This document shows positions 8,916 to 17,003 of a stretch of DNA of 44,741 nucleotides, one piece after another; the stretch's first letter is position 1; each line of letters opens with the position of its first letter. The notes under the pieces are model-generated. The model was not told where the DNA came from. It searched no databases and saw only the letters and a program-made list of their open reading frames with translations. Both the position numbers and the translations under genes were made by a program. This DNA is from Candidatus Cloacimonadota bacterium (GTDB lineage: Bacteria; Cloacimonadota; Cloacimonadia; Cloacimonadales; TCS61). Location of the stretch: NCBI GenBank assembly GCA_021734245.1, contig JAIPJH010000012.1, forward strand, positions 1 through 44,741. The letters run 5' to 3'.

Positions 8916-9536
8916 ATGAAAAAAGAAAAAGAAAAATTAGCAAATCTGGGTTTGCCGGAACATGAACGAGACCTCTTTTGTGATGCCCGTCCGACACCTT
9001 CTAAACCTTTTGCCAGATACATCGAGAAATTTGTTAACTGGGCACGAGCAAACTCTCTGTGGCTGATCGCTTACGGAACAGGCTGCGGTGCCATTGAGCT
9101 GCGCCCGCTGATGACTTCCCGCTACGATATGTATCGATATGGAATAGCTCCCCGACCGACTCCGCGCCAATCGTCGGTTTTCATCATCGGTGGCTACATG
9201 AGTGTAAAAACACTGAAGCGCGTTGTACGCAGTTATGAACAAATGCAGAATCCCAAATTCGTGATCGCTCTGGGCAGCTGCACGATAAACGGCGGCATGT
9301 ATTACGATAGTTATTACACCATAAATCGCGTCGATCATTACATTCCGGTTGATGTGTATGTGGCAGGTTGTATGCCGCGACCAGAAGCAATTATTGCAGG
9401 CTTCAACAAACTGAAAGAACTTATCAAAGCCGGCAAAGGTGAAGGTGCCAATAAATATGCCGAGAATTTTGACTGGTACAAAAATAATCAGAAAAAGATA
9501 ATTAAAGACTGGAATATGCCCGATTATAACTGGTAG
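8916..9536 (+). CDS. NuoB/hydrogenase small-subunit-like protein (MbxJ-like)
   Basis: A 206-residue soluble subunit homologous to NuoB and group-4 hydrogenase small subunits, expected to carry the FeS cluster nearest the catalytic site. Visible cysteines are C22, C57 (GTGCGAIE), C122 (GSC) and C152 (AGCMPRPEA). NuoB has a tandem CC, and hydrogenases CxxC, at the first position; here only C57 is present, so three of the four usual ligands remain. The fourth may be C22 or a non-cysteine residue, or the cluster may be altered. The N-terminal 50 residues are charged and lack the usual fold signature. It sits between the NuoH- and NuoC-like genes in the operon. Confidence 0.88.
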   Translation: MKKEKEKLANLGLPEHERDLFCDARPTPSKPFARYIEKFVNWARANSLWLIAYGTGCGAIELRPLMTSRYDMYRYGIAPRPTPRQSSVFIIGGYMSVKTLKRVVRSYEQMQNPKFVIALGSCTINGGMYYDSYYTINRVDHYIPVDVYVAGCMPRPEAIIAGFNKLKELIKAGKGEGANKYAENFDWYKNNQKKIIKDWNMPDYNW

Positions 9537-9542
9537 GAAAAA

Positions 9543-10103
9543 ATGAAAGAATTATTGAACGCAATTAAGAAAAAATATGGATTAAAAAAAGTTGTTAAGC
9601 AGCGAGATGATTTGTTTTTCGTAACTGTACCCAAGAGTTATGCTGTCGACTTCATCACACACATGAAAGATTATGAAAAATTTACACATCTTGCTTTCTT
9701 AAATGCAGTGGACCGGCTGGAAAAGAATCTTTTTCAACTTACTTATCTGCTGGATAATCCCACCTCAAATATAAGTTTGGGAATTCGTGTTGAAGTATCT
9801 CGAACTGAACCGGAAATGACGACAATTCATCATCTCTGGAATCAGGTTGCAGCTTACGAAAGAGAATTAAAAGAAATGTTCGGAATTCGCTTTCCCGGCA
9901 GTCCACGCCAGCATGAATCTTTTGTTTTGGAAGGTTGGCAGGAAATTCCACCCATGCGCAGAGATTTTGATACGCTCAAATATTCCAATGAAACCTTCTT
10001 CCCACGACCAGGAAGGCAAACACACGATCCCAAAGAATATATGAAAGAAAAGCTATATCCTGATTTCTTTAAAAAAGAAAAGGAGGAAACAGATGAACGC
10101 TAA
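9543..10103 (+). CDS. NuoC-like 30-kDa subunit (MbxK-like)
   Basis: A 186-residue soluble subunit of the NuoC/HycE-N/MbhK family, which packs against the NuoD-like subunit and has no cofactor. The family signature spans about residues 104-145: WNQVAAYERELKEMFGIRF, then PPMRRDF. The length fits MbhK-type proteins. AGGAAAAA precedes the ATG, and the 3' end overlaps the NuoD-like gene by 11 bases, which suggests coupled translation and equal subunit amounts. Confidence 0.88.
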   Translation: MKELLNAIKKKYGLKKVVKQRDDLFFVTVPKSYAVDFITHMKDYEKFTHLAFLNAVDRLEKNLFQLTYLLDNPTSNISLGIRVEVSRTEPEMTTIHHLWNQVAAYERELKEMFGIRFPGSPRQHESFVLEGWQEIPPMRRDFDTLKYSNETFFPRPGRQTHDPKEYMKEKLYPDFFKKEKEETDER

Positions 10104-11259
10104 TCGAGATAAATATCCTCCTATTCATAACGGAAAAGCGAAGATCGATCTTGATTCTCAAAAATATGTGAAATTGTGGCAAGGTCCGCAACATCCCGGT
10201 GTGACAGGAAATATGTCTTTGGAAGTAACTTTGTGCGGTGATGAAGTAGTCGATCTTAAAACGCACGTGGGCTATTTGCATCGCGGTTTTGAAAAATTGA
10301 TCGAACGCCGCAAATTCATCCAGAATTTTACTATCGTCTGCCGCATCTGCGTTCCCGAACCCGATACGAATGAATATTTATATTGCGCTGCTGTGGAAGA
10401 TCTGGCAGGAATTAAAGTTCCCGAAAAAGCAGTCTGGCTGCGAACCTTAACGATGGAACTTTCCCGTTTAGCAAGCTTTCTCATGTGGATCGGCGGACAA
10501 GCCGGAGCTTTGGGATTGGGAACAGTAGGACAATGGACTGTAACGCATCGTGATTATATTCTGGATCTTTTTGAAGAGCTTTCCGGTGCCAGAATTTATC
10601 ATATGTACATTGTTCCCGGCGGCGTACGATATGATCTTCCTGATGGGTTTGATAATAGATTGGAAGCTGTACTTCAAAAAGTTGAAAAACTTCTAAAAGA
10701 AGTAAAAATGGTGCTTCTAAACAATATCGTTGTAAAAAAACGTCTTATCGGTTTGGGAATTATCAATCAGGAAATGGTTGATCAATTTGGAATTGTCGGG
10801 CCAAATGCCCGTTCTACAGGATTGAAAAGAGATATTAGAAAAGACAATCCCTATTTAGTTTATGATCAACTGGATTTTGAACCTGTAACTCATTCTCATT
10901 CAGATGCTTACAATAGAATAGTTAGCAGATATAATGAGATGTTGCAGTCAATTGATCTGATTCGTCAAATCATGCGCAGAATTCCGGAAAAAGGCAAAAT
11001 TCATAAAACACTGCCTAATGTACTGAACTGGAAAATTCCAGCTGGAGAAACCTATGTGAAAGCCGAATCCACCCGCGGTGAATACGGCTATTATCTGGTT
11101 TCAGATGGTTCTGGTAAACCTAGAAGATGTTACGTGCGAGGTCCCAGCTACACACATGCAATTCCACTTTTGGAACATTTAGCAATCGGAACAAACATCG
11201 CAGATCTTGCAGCTTTGATGGTTTCTCTGCACACTTATCCACCGGAAATTGAGAGGTAA
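10093..11259 (+). CDS. NuoD/NiFe-hydrogenase-large-subunit-like catalytic protein without NiFe ligands (MbxL-like)
   Basis: A 388-residue homologue of NuoD and group-4 hydrogenase large subunits (HPGVTGNMSLEV, VGYLHRGFEKLIERR near the N-terminus). Where NiFe enzymes have RICGIC, this protein has C83-R-I-C86-V-P-E89, so C86 aligns with the first ligand and E89 with the second. The C-terminus (RGPSYTHAIPLLEH...LAALMVSLHTYPPEIER) has no CxxC at all and resembles NuoD. A NiFe centre is therefore very unlikely, and the protein should not be called a hydrogenase. This state is like the Mbx/Mbs family, where electrons go to sulfane sulfur or NAD(P) rather than to protons. AAGGAGGAAACAG precedes the ATG. 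Confidence 0.88.
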   Translation: MNANRDKYPPIHNGKAKIDLDSQKYVKLWQGPQHPGVTGNMSLEVTLCGDEVVDLKTHVGYLHRGFEKLIERRKFIQNFTIVCRICVPEPDTNEYLYCAAVEDLAGIKVPEKAVWLRTLTMELSRLASFLMWIGGQAGALGLGTVGQWTVTHRDYILDLFEELSGARIYHMYIVPGGVRYDLPDGFDNRLEAVLQKVEKLLKEVKMVLLNNIVVKKRLIGLGIINQEMVDQFGIVGPNARSTGLKRDIRKDNPYLVYDQLDFEPVTHSHSDAYNRIVSRYNEMLQSIDLIRQIMRRIPEKGKIHKTLPNVLNWKIPAGETYVKAESTRGEYGYYLVSDGSGKPRRCYVRGPSYTHAIPLLEHLAIGTNIADLAALMVSLHTYPPEIER

Positions 11260-11263
11260 AATT

Positions 11264-13045
11264 ATGAGCTTAAAAGATATATTGTCACCGTTTTATGTTT
11301 GGAAGAGAGCTTTCGAAAAACCCTACACAACACCAAATCCGCTTCAAGACAGACCAGGAGCCGAAAGATATCGAGGTTTTCATCAAAATGATCTGGAAAA
11401 ATGCATCGGCTGTGGCTCTTGTGAAGCGATCTGCCAGAATGCAGCAATCGACATGGTTCCGGTAGAAGGAATTGAAACGACGAAAAAAGACAGTGGACTT
11501 CGTCCGCAAATAGATTATGGTCGCTGCTGCTGGTGCGCTTTATGTGTAGATATCTGTACAACCGATTCCTTGAAAATGAGCAATGATTATACCTGGGTAG
11601 ATACTGATGCAGATGTTTTTCGATTTGTACCGGGAGCAGAAACAAAAAAATGGGACAAAATCGAAGAAGGTTATCAGCGGAGTGATGAATATAAATTGTT
11701 ACTTCCAGATCAAATAAAAATGCCGATGATGACAGCAGATGAAAGCATTCAATCTTTTTTGGAAGTGGTGAAAGGATACTCCAAAAATGAAGCGATAAGA
11801 GAAGCAGAACGGTGCGTGGAATGCGGACTTTGTGTGGCTTCCTGTCCTGCCCATATGGACATCCCCGAATACATCAAAGCAATCAGAGAAGATAATCTGG
11901 AAGAAGCTTTACAGCTGCTTTATAAGACAAATCCAATGCCTTCGACATGTGGAAGAATTTGTACTCATCTTTGTGAAGGTGCTTGTTCGATTGGTGTAAA
12001 GGGTGAAGCTCTGGCAATTCGCTGGCTCAAACGCTATATTGTAGATCAGATCGAACCTTCCAAATTCAAAGAAATTCTAAAGGATGAATTCAAACCCAAC
12101 AATAAGAAAATAGCAATAATTGGAGCAGGCCCGGCTGGTTTGAGTGCTGCATATTATTTGATTACTACCGGTTATGATGTTACAGTTTTTGAAGCTAATG
12201 AAAAAGCCGGCGGCATGATCCGTTATGGCGTTCCCGAATATCGCATGCCCTACGATAAACTGGATGAAGAAATCGCTTACATCGAAAATCTGGGAGTGAA
12301 GATAAAATATAATTACAGGATCGGAGAAAAGATAAAATTTCAGGATCTGCAAAATGATTTCGAGGCAATTTTCATTTCTCCGGGTATGTGGAATTCCATT
12401 CCTGTAAATATTGTAGGTGAAGAACTTCCGCAAGTATTATCGGGAATTCAGCTTCTGAACAAAGTGACAAATAAAGAAAAAATAGAACTTGGCAAAAAAG
12501 TGGGTGTTATTGGTGGTGGAAACTCTGCCATGGATGCTGCCAGAACCGCTCGCAGATTGGGAGCGGAAGTTGATATCTATTATCGTCGAAGAATAGAAGA
12601 TATGCCTGCTGATGATGAAGAAATTGATGAAGCTCAGGAAGAGGGAATTAAATTCTATCCGCAAACAACACCCTTGGAAATCAAAAAAGACGGAAAGGGA
12701 ATTATTTTAATTTGGGGTAAGAATAAAATGAAATATGAGGAAGGAAAACGCCCGAAACCCATTCTTATCAAAGGTGAATCTTTTGAAGTGAAACTTGATT
12801 CATTGATAATTGCTATTGGTCAGAATGCCGATTTCACATTCCTACCAGAAAAATTAAGAGATAAAATTGAAACAAAATGGGATAAGATCGTGGTGGATGA
12901 AAATGGCAAGACCAACATTCCCAAAGTATTTTCCGGTGGTGATGCTTCCAATTATAAAGCTGATGCCATCAGCGCAATTGCCGATGGTCACCGTGCTGCG
13001 ATGGGAATCGATAAATTTTTGAATTCAGGTAAAAATGTAAATTAA
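11264..13045 (+). CDS. fusion of NuoI-like ferredoxin subunit and NfnB/GltD-type NAD(P)H-FAD oxidoreductase
   Basis: A 593-residue protein. Residues 1-140 form a NuoI/MbxN-like ferredoxin with two [4Fe-4S] motifs: C47-C50-C53-C57, and C88-C91-C94-C98 within RCCWCALCVDIC. Residues 180-245 hold two more cysteine sets, C184-C187-C190-C194 and C229-C233-C237-C241, the latter as in GltD/NfnB N-terminal domains. Then come the FAD motif IAIIGAGPAG (about 283-292), the NAD(P) motif GVIGGGNSAMDAA (about 414-426) with YYRRRIEDMPA typical of the GltD/NfnB family, and a C-terminal FSGGD FAD signature. In archaeal Mbx the N subunit is only the ferredoxin part. The fusion places an NAD(P)H site directly on the ion-pumping complex. 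The ATG at 11264 follows GAGAGGT; an in-frame TTG at 11249 inside the previous gene is less likely. Confidence 0.9.
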   Translation: MSLKDILSPFYVWKRAFEKPYTTPNPLQDRPGAERYRGFHQNDLEKCIGCGSCEAICQNAAIDMVPVEGIETTKKDSGLRPQIDYGRCCWCALCVDICTTDSLKMSNDYTWVDTDADVFRFVPGAETKKWDKIEEGYQRSDEYKLLLPDQIKMPMMTADESIQSFLEVVKGYSKNEAIREAERCVECGLCVASCPAHMDIPEYIKAIREDNLEEALQLLYKTNPMPSTCGRICTHLCEGACSIGVKGEALAIRWLKRYIVDQIEPSKFKEILKDEFKPNNKKIAIIGAGPAGLSAAYYLITTGYDVTVFEANEKAGGMIRYGVPEYRMPYDKLDEEIAYIENLGVKIKYNYRIGEKIKFQDLQNDFEAIFISPGMWNSIPVNIVGEELPQVLSGIQLLNKVTNKEKIELGKKVGVIGGGNSAMDAARTARRLGAEVDIYYRRRIEDMPADDEEIDEAQEEGIKFYPQTTPLEIKKDGKGIILIWGKNKMKYEEGKRPKPILIKGESFEVKLDSLIIAIGQNADFTFLPEKLRDKIETKWDKIVVDENGKTNIPKVFSGGDASNYKADAISAIADGHRAAMGIDKFLNSGKNVN

Positions 13046-13073
13046 TCGCATCTACATTCAAAGGAGAAGAATA

Positions 13074-13535
13074 ATGCTGATAGAAGATATTTTAAAAGAA
13101 AAAGGCCGACAAATAATATCGATCAATCAAAAAGATTCTATCTGTGATGTTTTGCAGCTTTTCACAGAAAAGAAGATCGGCTCGGTAATCGTGATGGATG
13201 ATAATGAAAAAATTGCCGGGATAATAACTGAAAAAGATGTTTTAAAATGTTATCGGGATGCTGAAAAATTCGATCAATTGAAAATAAAAGATTTTATGAC
13301 TCCCAAAGAAAACCTGATAATTGCATCTTACAATGATGACATCCAATATGCCATGTGCATGATGACAAAACACAGGATAAAGCATTTGCCGATTTTTAAA
13401 GATTCTCAACTTTTTGGGATAATTTCAATAGGAGATCTCATCAAAGCCCAACTTAAGCAAAGCCAGCATACTGCGAAAACATATCTTGATCTTTTGGAAG
13501 GAAAAACTCCTCAACCTGACAATGAAGAATTTTAA
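13074..13535 (+). CDS. CBS-pair domain protein
   Basis: A 153-residue soluble protein made of two CBS domains (about 1-62 and 72-132), with characteristic GSVIVMDDNEKIAGIITEKD and IKHLPIFKDSQLFGIISIGD strands. CBS pairs bind adenine nucleotides such as AMP, ATP or NAD and regulate partners. It starts 28 bases after the oxidoreductase fusion, with AAAGGAG upstream and no terminator between, so it is probably co-transcribed and may report energy or redox state to the complex. That link is inferred from position only. Confidence 0.85.
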   Translation: MLIEDILKEKGRQIISINQKDSICDVLQLFTEKKIGSVIVMDDNEKIAGIITEKDVLKCYRDAEKFDQLKIKDFMTPKENLIIASYNDDIQYAMCMMTKHRIKHLPIFKDSQLFGIISIGDLIKAQLKQSQHTAKTYLDLLEGKTPQPDNEEF

Positions 13536-13597
13536 AGAATTATTTTTTTCTTATCTAATATAAAATATATTTAATTTTTCTTGCATCAGGTTTATAC

Positions 13598-13603
13598 TTG
13601 ACA
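13598..13603 (+). promoter_or_regulatory. TTGACA promoter box before lipoprotein gene
   Basis: TTGACA in an AT-rich stretch 68 bases before the lipoprotein start. No convincing TATAAT lies 15-18 bases downstream, which recurs at other promoters of this window. Confidence 0.4.
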
Positions 13604-13670
13604 AATAATAACTCTGATGAAAAGAAGTGAATGTGTAATTTTAGAAAATTCTTTTAAAGAAGGAGATATT

Positions 13671-13922
13671 ATGAAGAAGAGTCTTAGAATGTTGTTGGGA
13701 TTTGTAATTCTGGCATCGATTTTACTTTCCGCTTGTGCACCTCCACCACCTCCTGTTACAAAGGATCAGTTGGACATAGCAGAGCAGGAAGCAATTGCTG
13801 CCGAAGAAGCTGCAGCCGATCAGTGTGCTGCCACAAAAGAAATGGAAGCAAAAGTTTCTGCAAAACAGGCAGAGCTTGATGATTTGAAAAATTACAAAAA
13901 TGAACTGGAAGCAAGGAAATAG
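13671..13922 (+). CDS. small lipoprotein with coiled coil
   Basis: An 83-residue lipoprotein. Residues 1-22 (MKKSLRMLLGF...LLSAC) are a lipoprotein signal peptide with lipobox LSAC and lipid-attachment C22. A proline run (APPPPPV) and an Ala/Glu-rich coiled coil to the end follow. The layout resembles small Lpp/Pal-type envelope lipoproteins that tether or brace the outer membrane. The ATG at 13671 is selected because AAGGAGATATT directly precedes it; an ATG at 13617 would place 18 polar residues before the signal peptide. Nine bases separate it from the LysM gene, so the two are probably partners. Confidence 0.8.
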   Translation: MKKSLRMLLGFVILASILLSACAPPPPPVTKDQLDIAEQEAIAAEEAAADQCAATKEMEAKVSAKQAELDDLKNYKNELEARK

Positions 13923-13931
13923 GGGGAACAG

Positions 13932-14819
13932 ATGAAAAAATTTATCATTTTATTAATCGCAGTTATGATCGTTGTTCCTGCTGTTATTAGTGCAAAAGTT
14001 GCTTATCTCAGCGAAGAAGATTATAAGAAATTGAACAAGAAAGAAAGATTGGCTTACTGGGATGAACTTGAAACAGAATTAGCTGCTCTTCAACAAAGAA
14101 AAGCAGACGCTATAGCACAACAAGAACAATGTACAGCTCAGATGGATGATCTCAAAAAGCAGGAAATGGCACTTGATACAGAATATCAGCAAACCTATAA
14201 TTCAATTCTGGCAATGCTGAATGTGGAGAAAAAAGCAGTTCCAGCTATTAATACAAGATTGGACGAATTCAATCAGAGAGTAAGCAACTGGGAAAAACTT
14301 TCTGATGATGAACTTTGGAAAGCCAAGAAATCTGTTCGCGGATTGATTGCTGAATACAAAGATTATCGCGATACAAACGAAACCCTGGTTCCAGATTATC
14401 GTAAAGAATTTTCCGATCTTGATAACAGAGTTGCCAATCTGGAAAGATCTCTTGATAATGCTGAACCAAAATACTATGAAGACACATATACCATTGTGAA
14501 AGGTGATTGGCTCTCTAAAATTGCCGGTTATAGCTTTATTTATAACGACATTTCCAAATGGCCCATCATTTACCGAGCAAATCGCGACAGAATTAAAGAT
14601 CCAAACCTGATCTATCCAGATCAAGTTATCAAAATTCCTCGCGGTCTTCCCAATGAATGGAAAGTTTACAGAGGTGAATGTCTGTGGAGAATTGCCGGTT
14701 ATCCAGAAGTTTATAACAATGCGGCAAAATGGCCTATGATCTACAGAGCAAACAAAGACAAGATCAAAGATCCTGATTTGATTTATCCAAATCAGATATT
14801 CCAGATACCAAGAGACTAA
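13932..14819 (+). CDS. secreted coiled-coil protein with two LysM domains
   Basis: A 295-residue exported protein with a signal peptide (residues 1-21). Residues about 35-175 form a long coiled coil (ELETELAALQQRKADAIAQQEQ and following). Two LysM domains close the protein: about 187-238 (YTIVKGDWLSKIAGY...IYPDQVIKIPRG) and 242-295 (KVYRGECLWRIAGY...IYPNQIFQIPRD). LysM binds peptidoglycan. With the lipoprotein just upstream it suggests a structural link between outer membrane and cell wall. A clear terminator follows. No catalytic domain is seen. Confidence 0.87.
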   Translation: MKKFIILLIAVMIVVPAVISAKVAYLSEEDYKKLNKKERLAYWDELETELAALQQRKADAIAQQEQCTAQMDDLKKQEMALDTEYQQTYNSILAMLNVEKKAVPAINTRLDEFNQRVSNWEKLSDDELWKAKKSVRGLIAEYKDYRDTNETLVPDYRKEFSDLDNRVANLERSLDNAEPKYYEDTYTIVKGDWLSKIAGYSFIYNDISKWPIIYRANRDRIKDPNLIYPDQVIKIPRGLPNEWKVYRGECLWRIAGYPEVYNNAAKWPMIYRANKDKIKDPDLIYPNQIFQIPRD

Positions 14820-14837
14820 TTCTTATAAATATAAAAG

Positions 14838-14872
14838 AAGCCTCTCTTCAAAATGTTGAGAGGCTTTTTTTG
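14838..14872 (+). terminator. Rho-independent terminator
   Basis: Stem AAGCCTCTC (14838-14846) pairs with GAGAGGCTT (14858-14866) and runs into a T-tract. It ends the lipoprotein-LysM unit. Confidence 0.9.
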
Positions 14873-14901
14873 AAACTAATTCTTTTTTTTAGGACAGTTC
14901 G

Positions 14902-17001
14902 TTGGAAAAAATTAAATATATCCTTATCATTTCTACTGCAATTATTATTGCACTTCTGCACTTCCTGGTAAACCCCTACAAGTTTTATAACTATCAGTAC
15001 GACCTTAAACTTGGTGAGATTGCAGAAAAGGATATTATTGCTCCTTTTGATTTTTTTGTTTATAAAAACCAGGAAACTTTGAAAGCTGAACAGGATGCTG
15101 CAGCTGCCAAAGTACAGCCGATTTACAGAGTTTCGGAAAATCTTAAATTCAACGCACAAAAAAATCTGGATTTCATATTTCAGCATTTTACATTATCTAC
15201 AATAAAAGACAGTACAGAAATCAGAGAAAAGCTACTGCAAAATGGATATGACCTATCAATGAACAGTATTCAAAACCTGATGAATGATAAGAGAAGATTT
15301 AGAATTTATAACTTTCTTGCAAAAGAGCTTTCCGATATTTTCACAATTGGAATTTATCCTGACAATTATCGTTATCAGAAGATCAAATTAGTAAAAATCA
15401 ATAGAATTACTGAATATGAATTAAACCGCCTGTATTCGTTGGAGGAAGCTAAAAATAAGCTTATAGCAAAATCAAGTTCTGATATTGATAAACAGATAAT
15501 AAAAGAGATCGCCGATATTATTTTAATCGAAAATATCGTTATCGATAACGAAATGACCGAGCTGGAAAAGCAGAAAGCGCGAGAAAAAGTTCCAACAACT
15601 TTGGGTAAAGTTCAAAAGAATGAAGAAATAATCGGAAAGAATCAAAAGGTAACATCTACAGAACTTCTCAAGCTTCAATCGATGCTGAGAGCTCAGAAAG
15701 ACCAATCTACAAAGAAAAACAACAATCAATTAATACTATCATCTCTGGGTGTATTTCTGTTTTCAATAATCATTCTTTTTGCGTTATATTATATTCTTAG
15801 CATTTTCTTTCCCAAAAACTTCAGTTCTACTCCAAGGCTGGTTATCTTGCTGTGCAGTCTTATTACTTCTATATTATTCACGATAATTGTTAATAGTTTA
15901 TTGCAACTACCATCGCTGATAATTCCCTACAGTTTCAGTGTACTTCTAATTGCAATCATTTTCTCACCACACGTAGGAATCACATTCAATTTTATTAATC
16001 TTATTTTTGTTTCATTATTCCTTAGCTGGAGTATAATAAATCCGATCGTAATGTGCCTTGCAACTCTGGGTGGAGTTATCGCTCTTAAGAACATGAAAAA
16101 AAGATTGGAATATTATCCGCTGACATTATATCTGATTTTAGGATTTCTTCTTATTATTACTTCTTTCACCCTGATCCGTCATGAAAGTTTTATGATCTTC
16201 CTGTGGCATTTATTGTGGTCTACGATTTCTGTTATTAGCTCTATCATGATATTGGTATTGCTAACACCGATTGTAGAAAGAAAGCTGAATATGGCTACAA
16301 AACAGATATTGTTAGAGCTTCTGGATTTTGATAATCCTGTTCTAAAAAAAATGTCGATGATAATTCCCGGAACTTATCATCATTCCCTCATTGTAGGAAA
16401 CCTGGCCGAAAGTGCAGCAGAAGGGATTGGAGCGAACCATTTATTAGCGCGCGTGGGAAGTTATTATCATGATATCGGCAAATTGGAAAATCCCCAATTC
16501 TTCGTGGAAAACAATCCCAATTCCACCGAACTTCACGATAAAATGCAGGCCAATGAAAGTGCAAATCTTATTAAAAATCATATTGCCAATGGAGTTGCCT
16601 TAGCAAAACGTTCCAAACTGCCAAAACCTGTTATTGAAATTCTGCAGCAGCACCACGGAACCAGCAAAATACGTTATTTTTATAATAAAGCAATTGAATC
16701 TAATCTGGAAATCGATGAAAATCAATTCCATTATGAAGGTCCTAAACCACAAACCAAAGAAGCTGCCATTGTTATGATCGCAGATATAGTGGAATCTACC
16801 ACCAAATCACTTTCTGATTTTAGTGAAGAAGCTATTTCGGATGTGATGGACAAAACTTTGAAAAATCTTATAAATGATGGACAATTGGATGAAGCTCCAG
16901 TTACCATACGGGAATTGGATATCATAAAAAAATATATGCTGCCGATTTTGATGGGAGTTTACAGAAAACGCCTGGAATATCCAGAAGAACATAAGGACTA
17001 A
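14902..17001 (+). CDS. 7TM-HD family phosphohydrolase (PgpH-like, c-di-AMP phosphodiesterase candidate)
   Basis: A 699-residue protein with the architecture of the PgpH/YqfF family: one N-terminal helix, an extracytoplasmic domain (about 30-270), a block of about seven helices (about 275-470) and a C-terminal HD domain. The metal-binding motif is visible as GTYHHSLIVGNLAE near 490 and YYHDIGK near 522, with QQHHGT further on. Characterised PgpH proteins hydrolyse cyclic di-AMP. The start is TTG with AGGA 7 bases upstream. It overlies ybeY as in many genomes (pgpH-ybeY), which supports the assignment. Substrate here is inferred from the family. Confidence 0.88.
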   Translation: MEKIKYILIISTAIIIALLHFLVNPYKFYNYQYDLKLGEIAEKDIIAPFDFFVYKNQETLKAEQDAAAAKVQPIYRVSENLKFNAQKNLDFIFQHFTLSTIKDSTEIREKLLQNGYDLSMNSIQNLMNDKRRFRIYNFLAKELSDIFTIGIYPDNYRYQKIKLVKINRITEYELNRLYSLEEAKNKLIAKSSSDIDKQIIKEIADIILIENIVIDNEMTELEKQKAREKVPTTLGKVQKNEEIIGKNQKVTSTELLKLQSMLRAQKDQSTKKNNNQLILSSLGVFLFSIIILFALYYILSIFFPKNFSSTPRLVILLCSLITSILFTIIVNSLLQLPSLIIPYSFSVLLIAIIFSPHVGITFNFINLIFVSLFLSWSIINPIVMCLATLGGVIALKNMKKRLEYYPLTLYLILGFLLIITSFTLIRHESFMIFLWHLLWSTISVISSIMILVLLTPIVERKLNMATKQILLELLDFDNPVLKKMSMIIPGTYHHSLIVGNLAESAAEGIGANHLLARVGSYYHDIGKLENPQFFVENNPNSTELHDKMQANESANLIKNHIANGVALAKRSKLPKPVIEILQQHHGTSKIRYFYNKAIESNLEIDENQFHYEGPKPQTKEAAIVMIADIVESTTKSLSDFSEEAISDVMDKTLKNLINDGQLDEAPVTIRELDIIKKYMLPILMGVYRKRLEYPEEHKD

Positions 17002-17003
17002 AA

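Noticed and set aside
2420-13045. Reading the locus as an energy-converting NiFe hydrogenase (Mbh/Ech) or as complete complex I
   Set aside because: The large-subunit homologue lacks the C-terminal CxxC and the normal N-terminal pair, so NiFe cannot be bound in the usual way. NuoE/F/G and a NuoA/J set are missing, and the Mrp E/F/G/B module is present, so it is not complex I.
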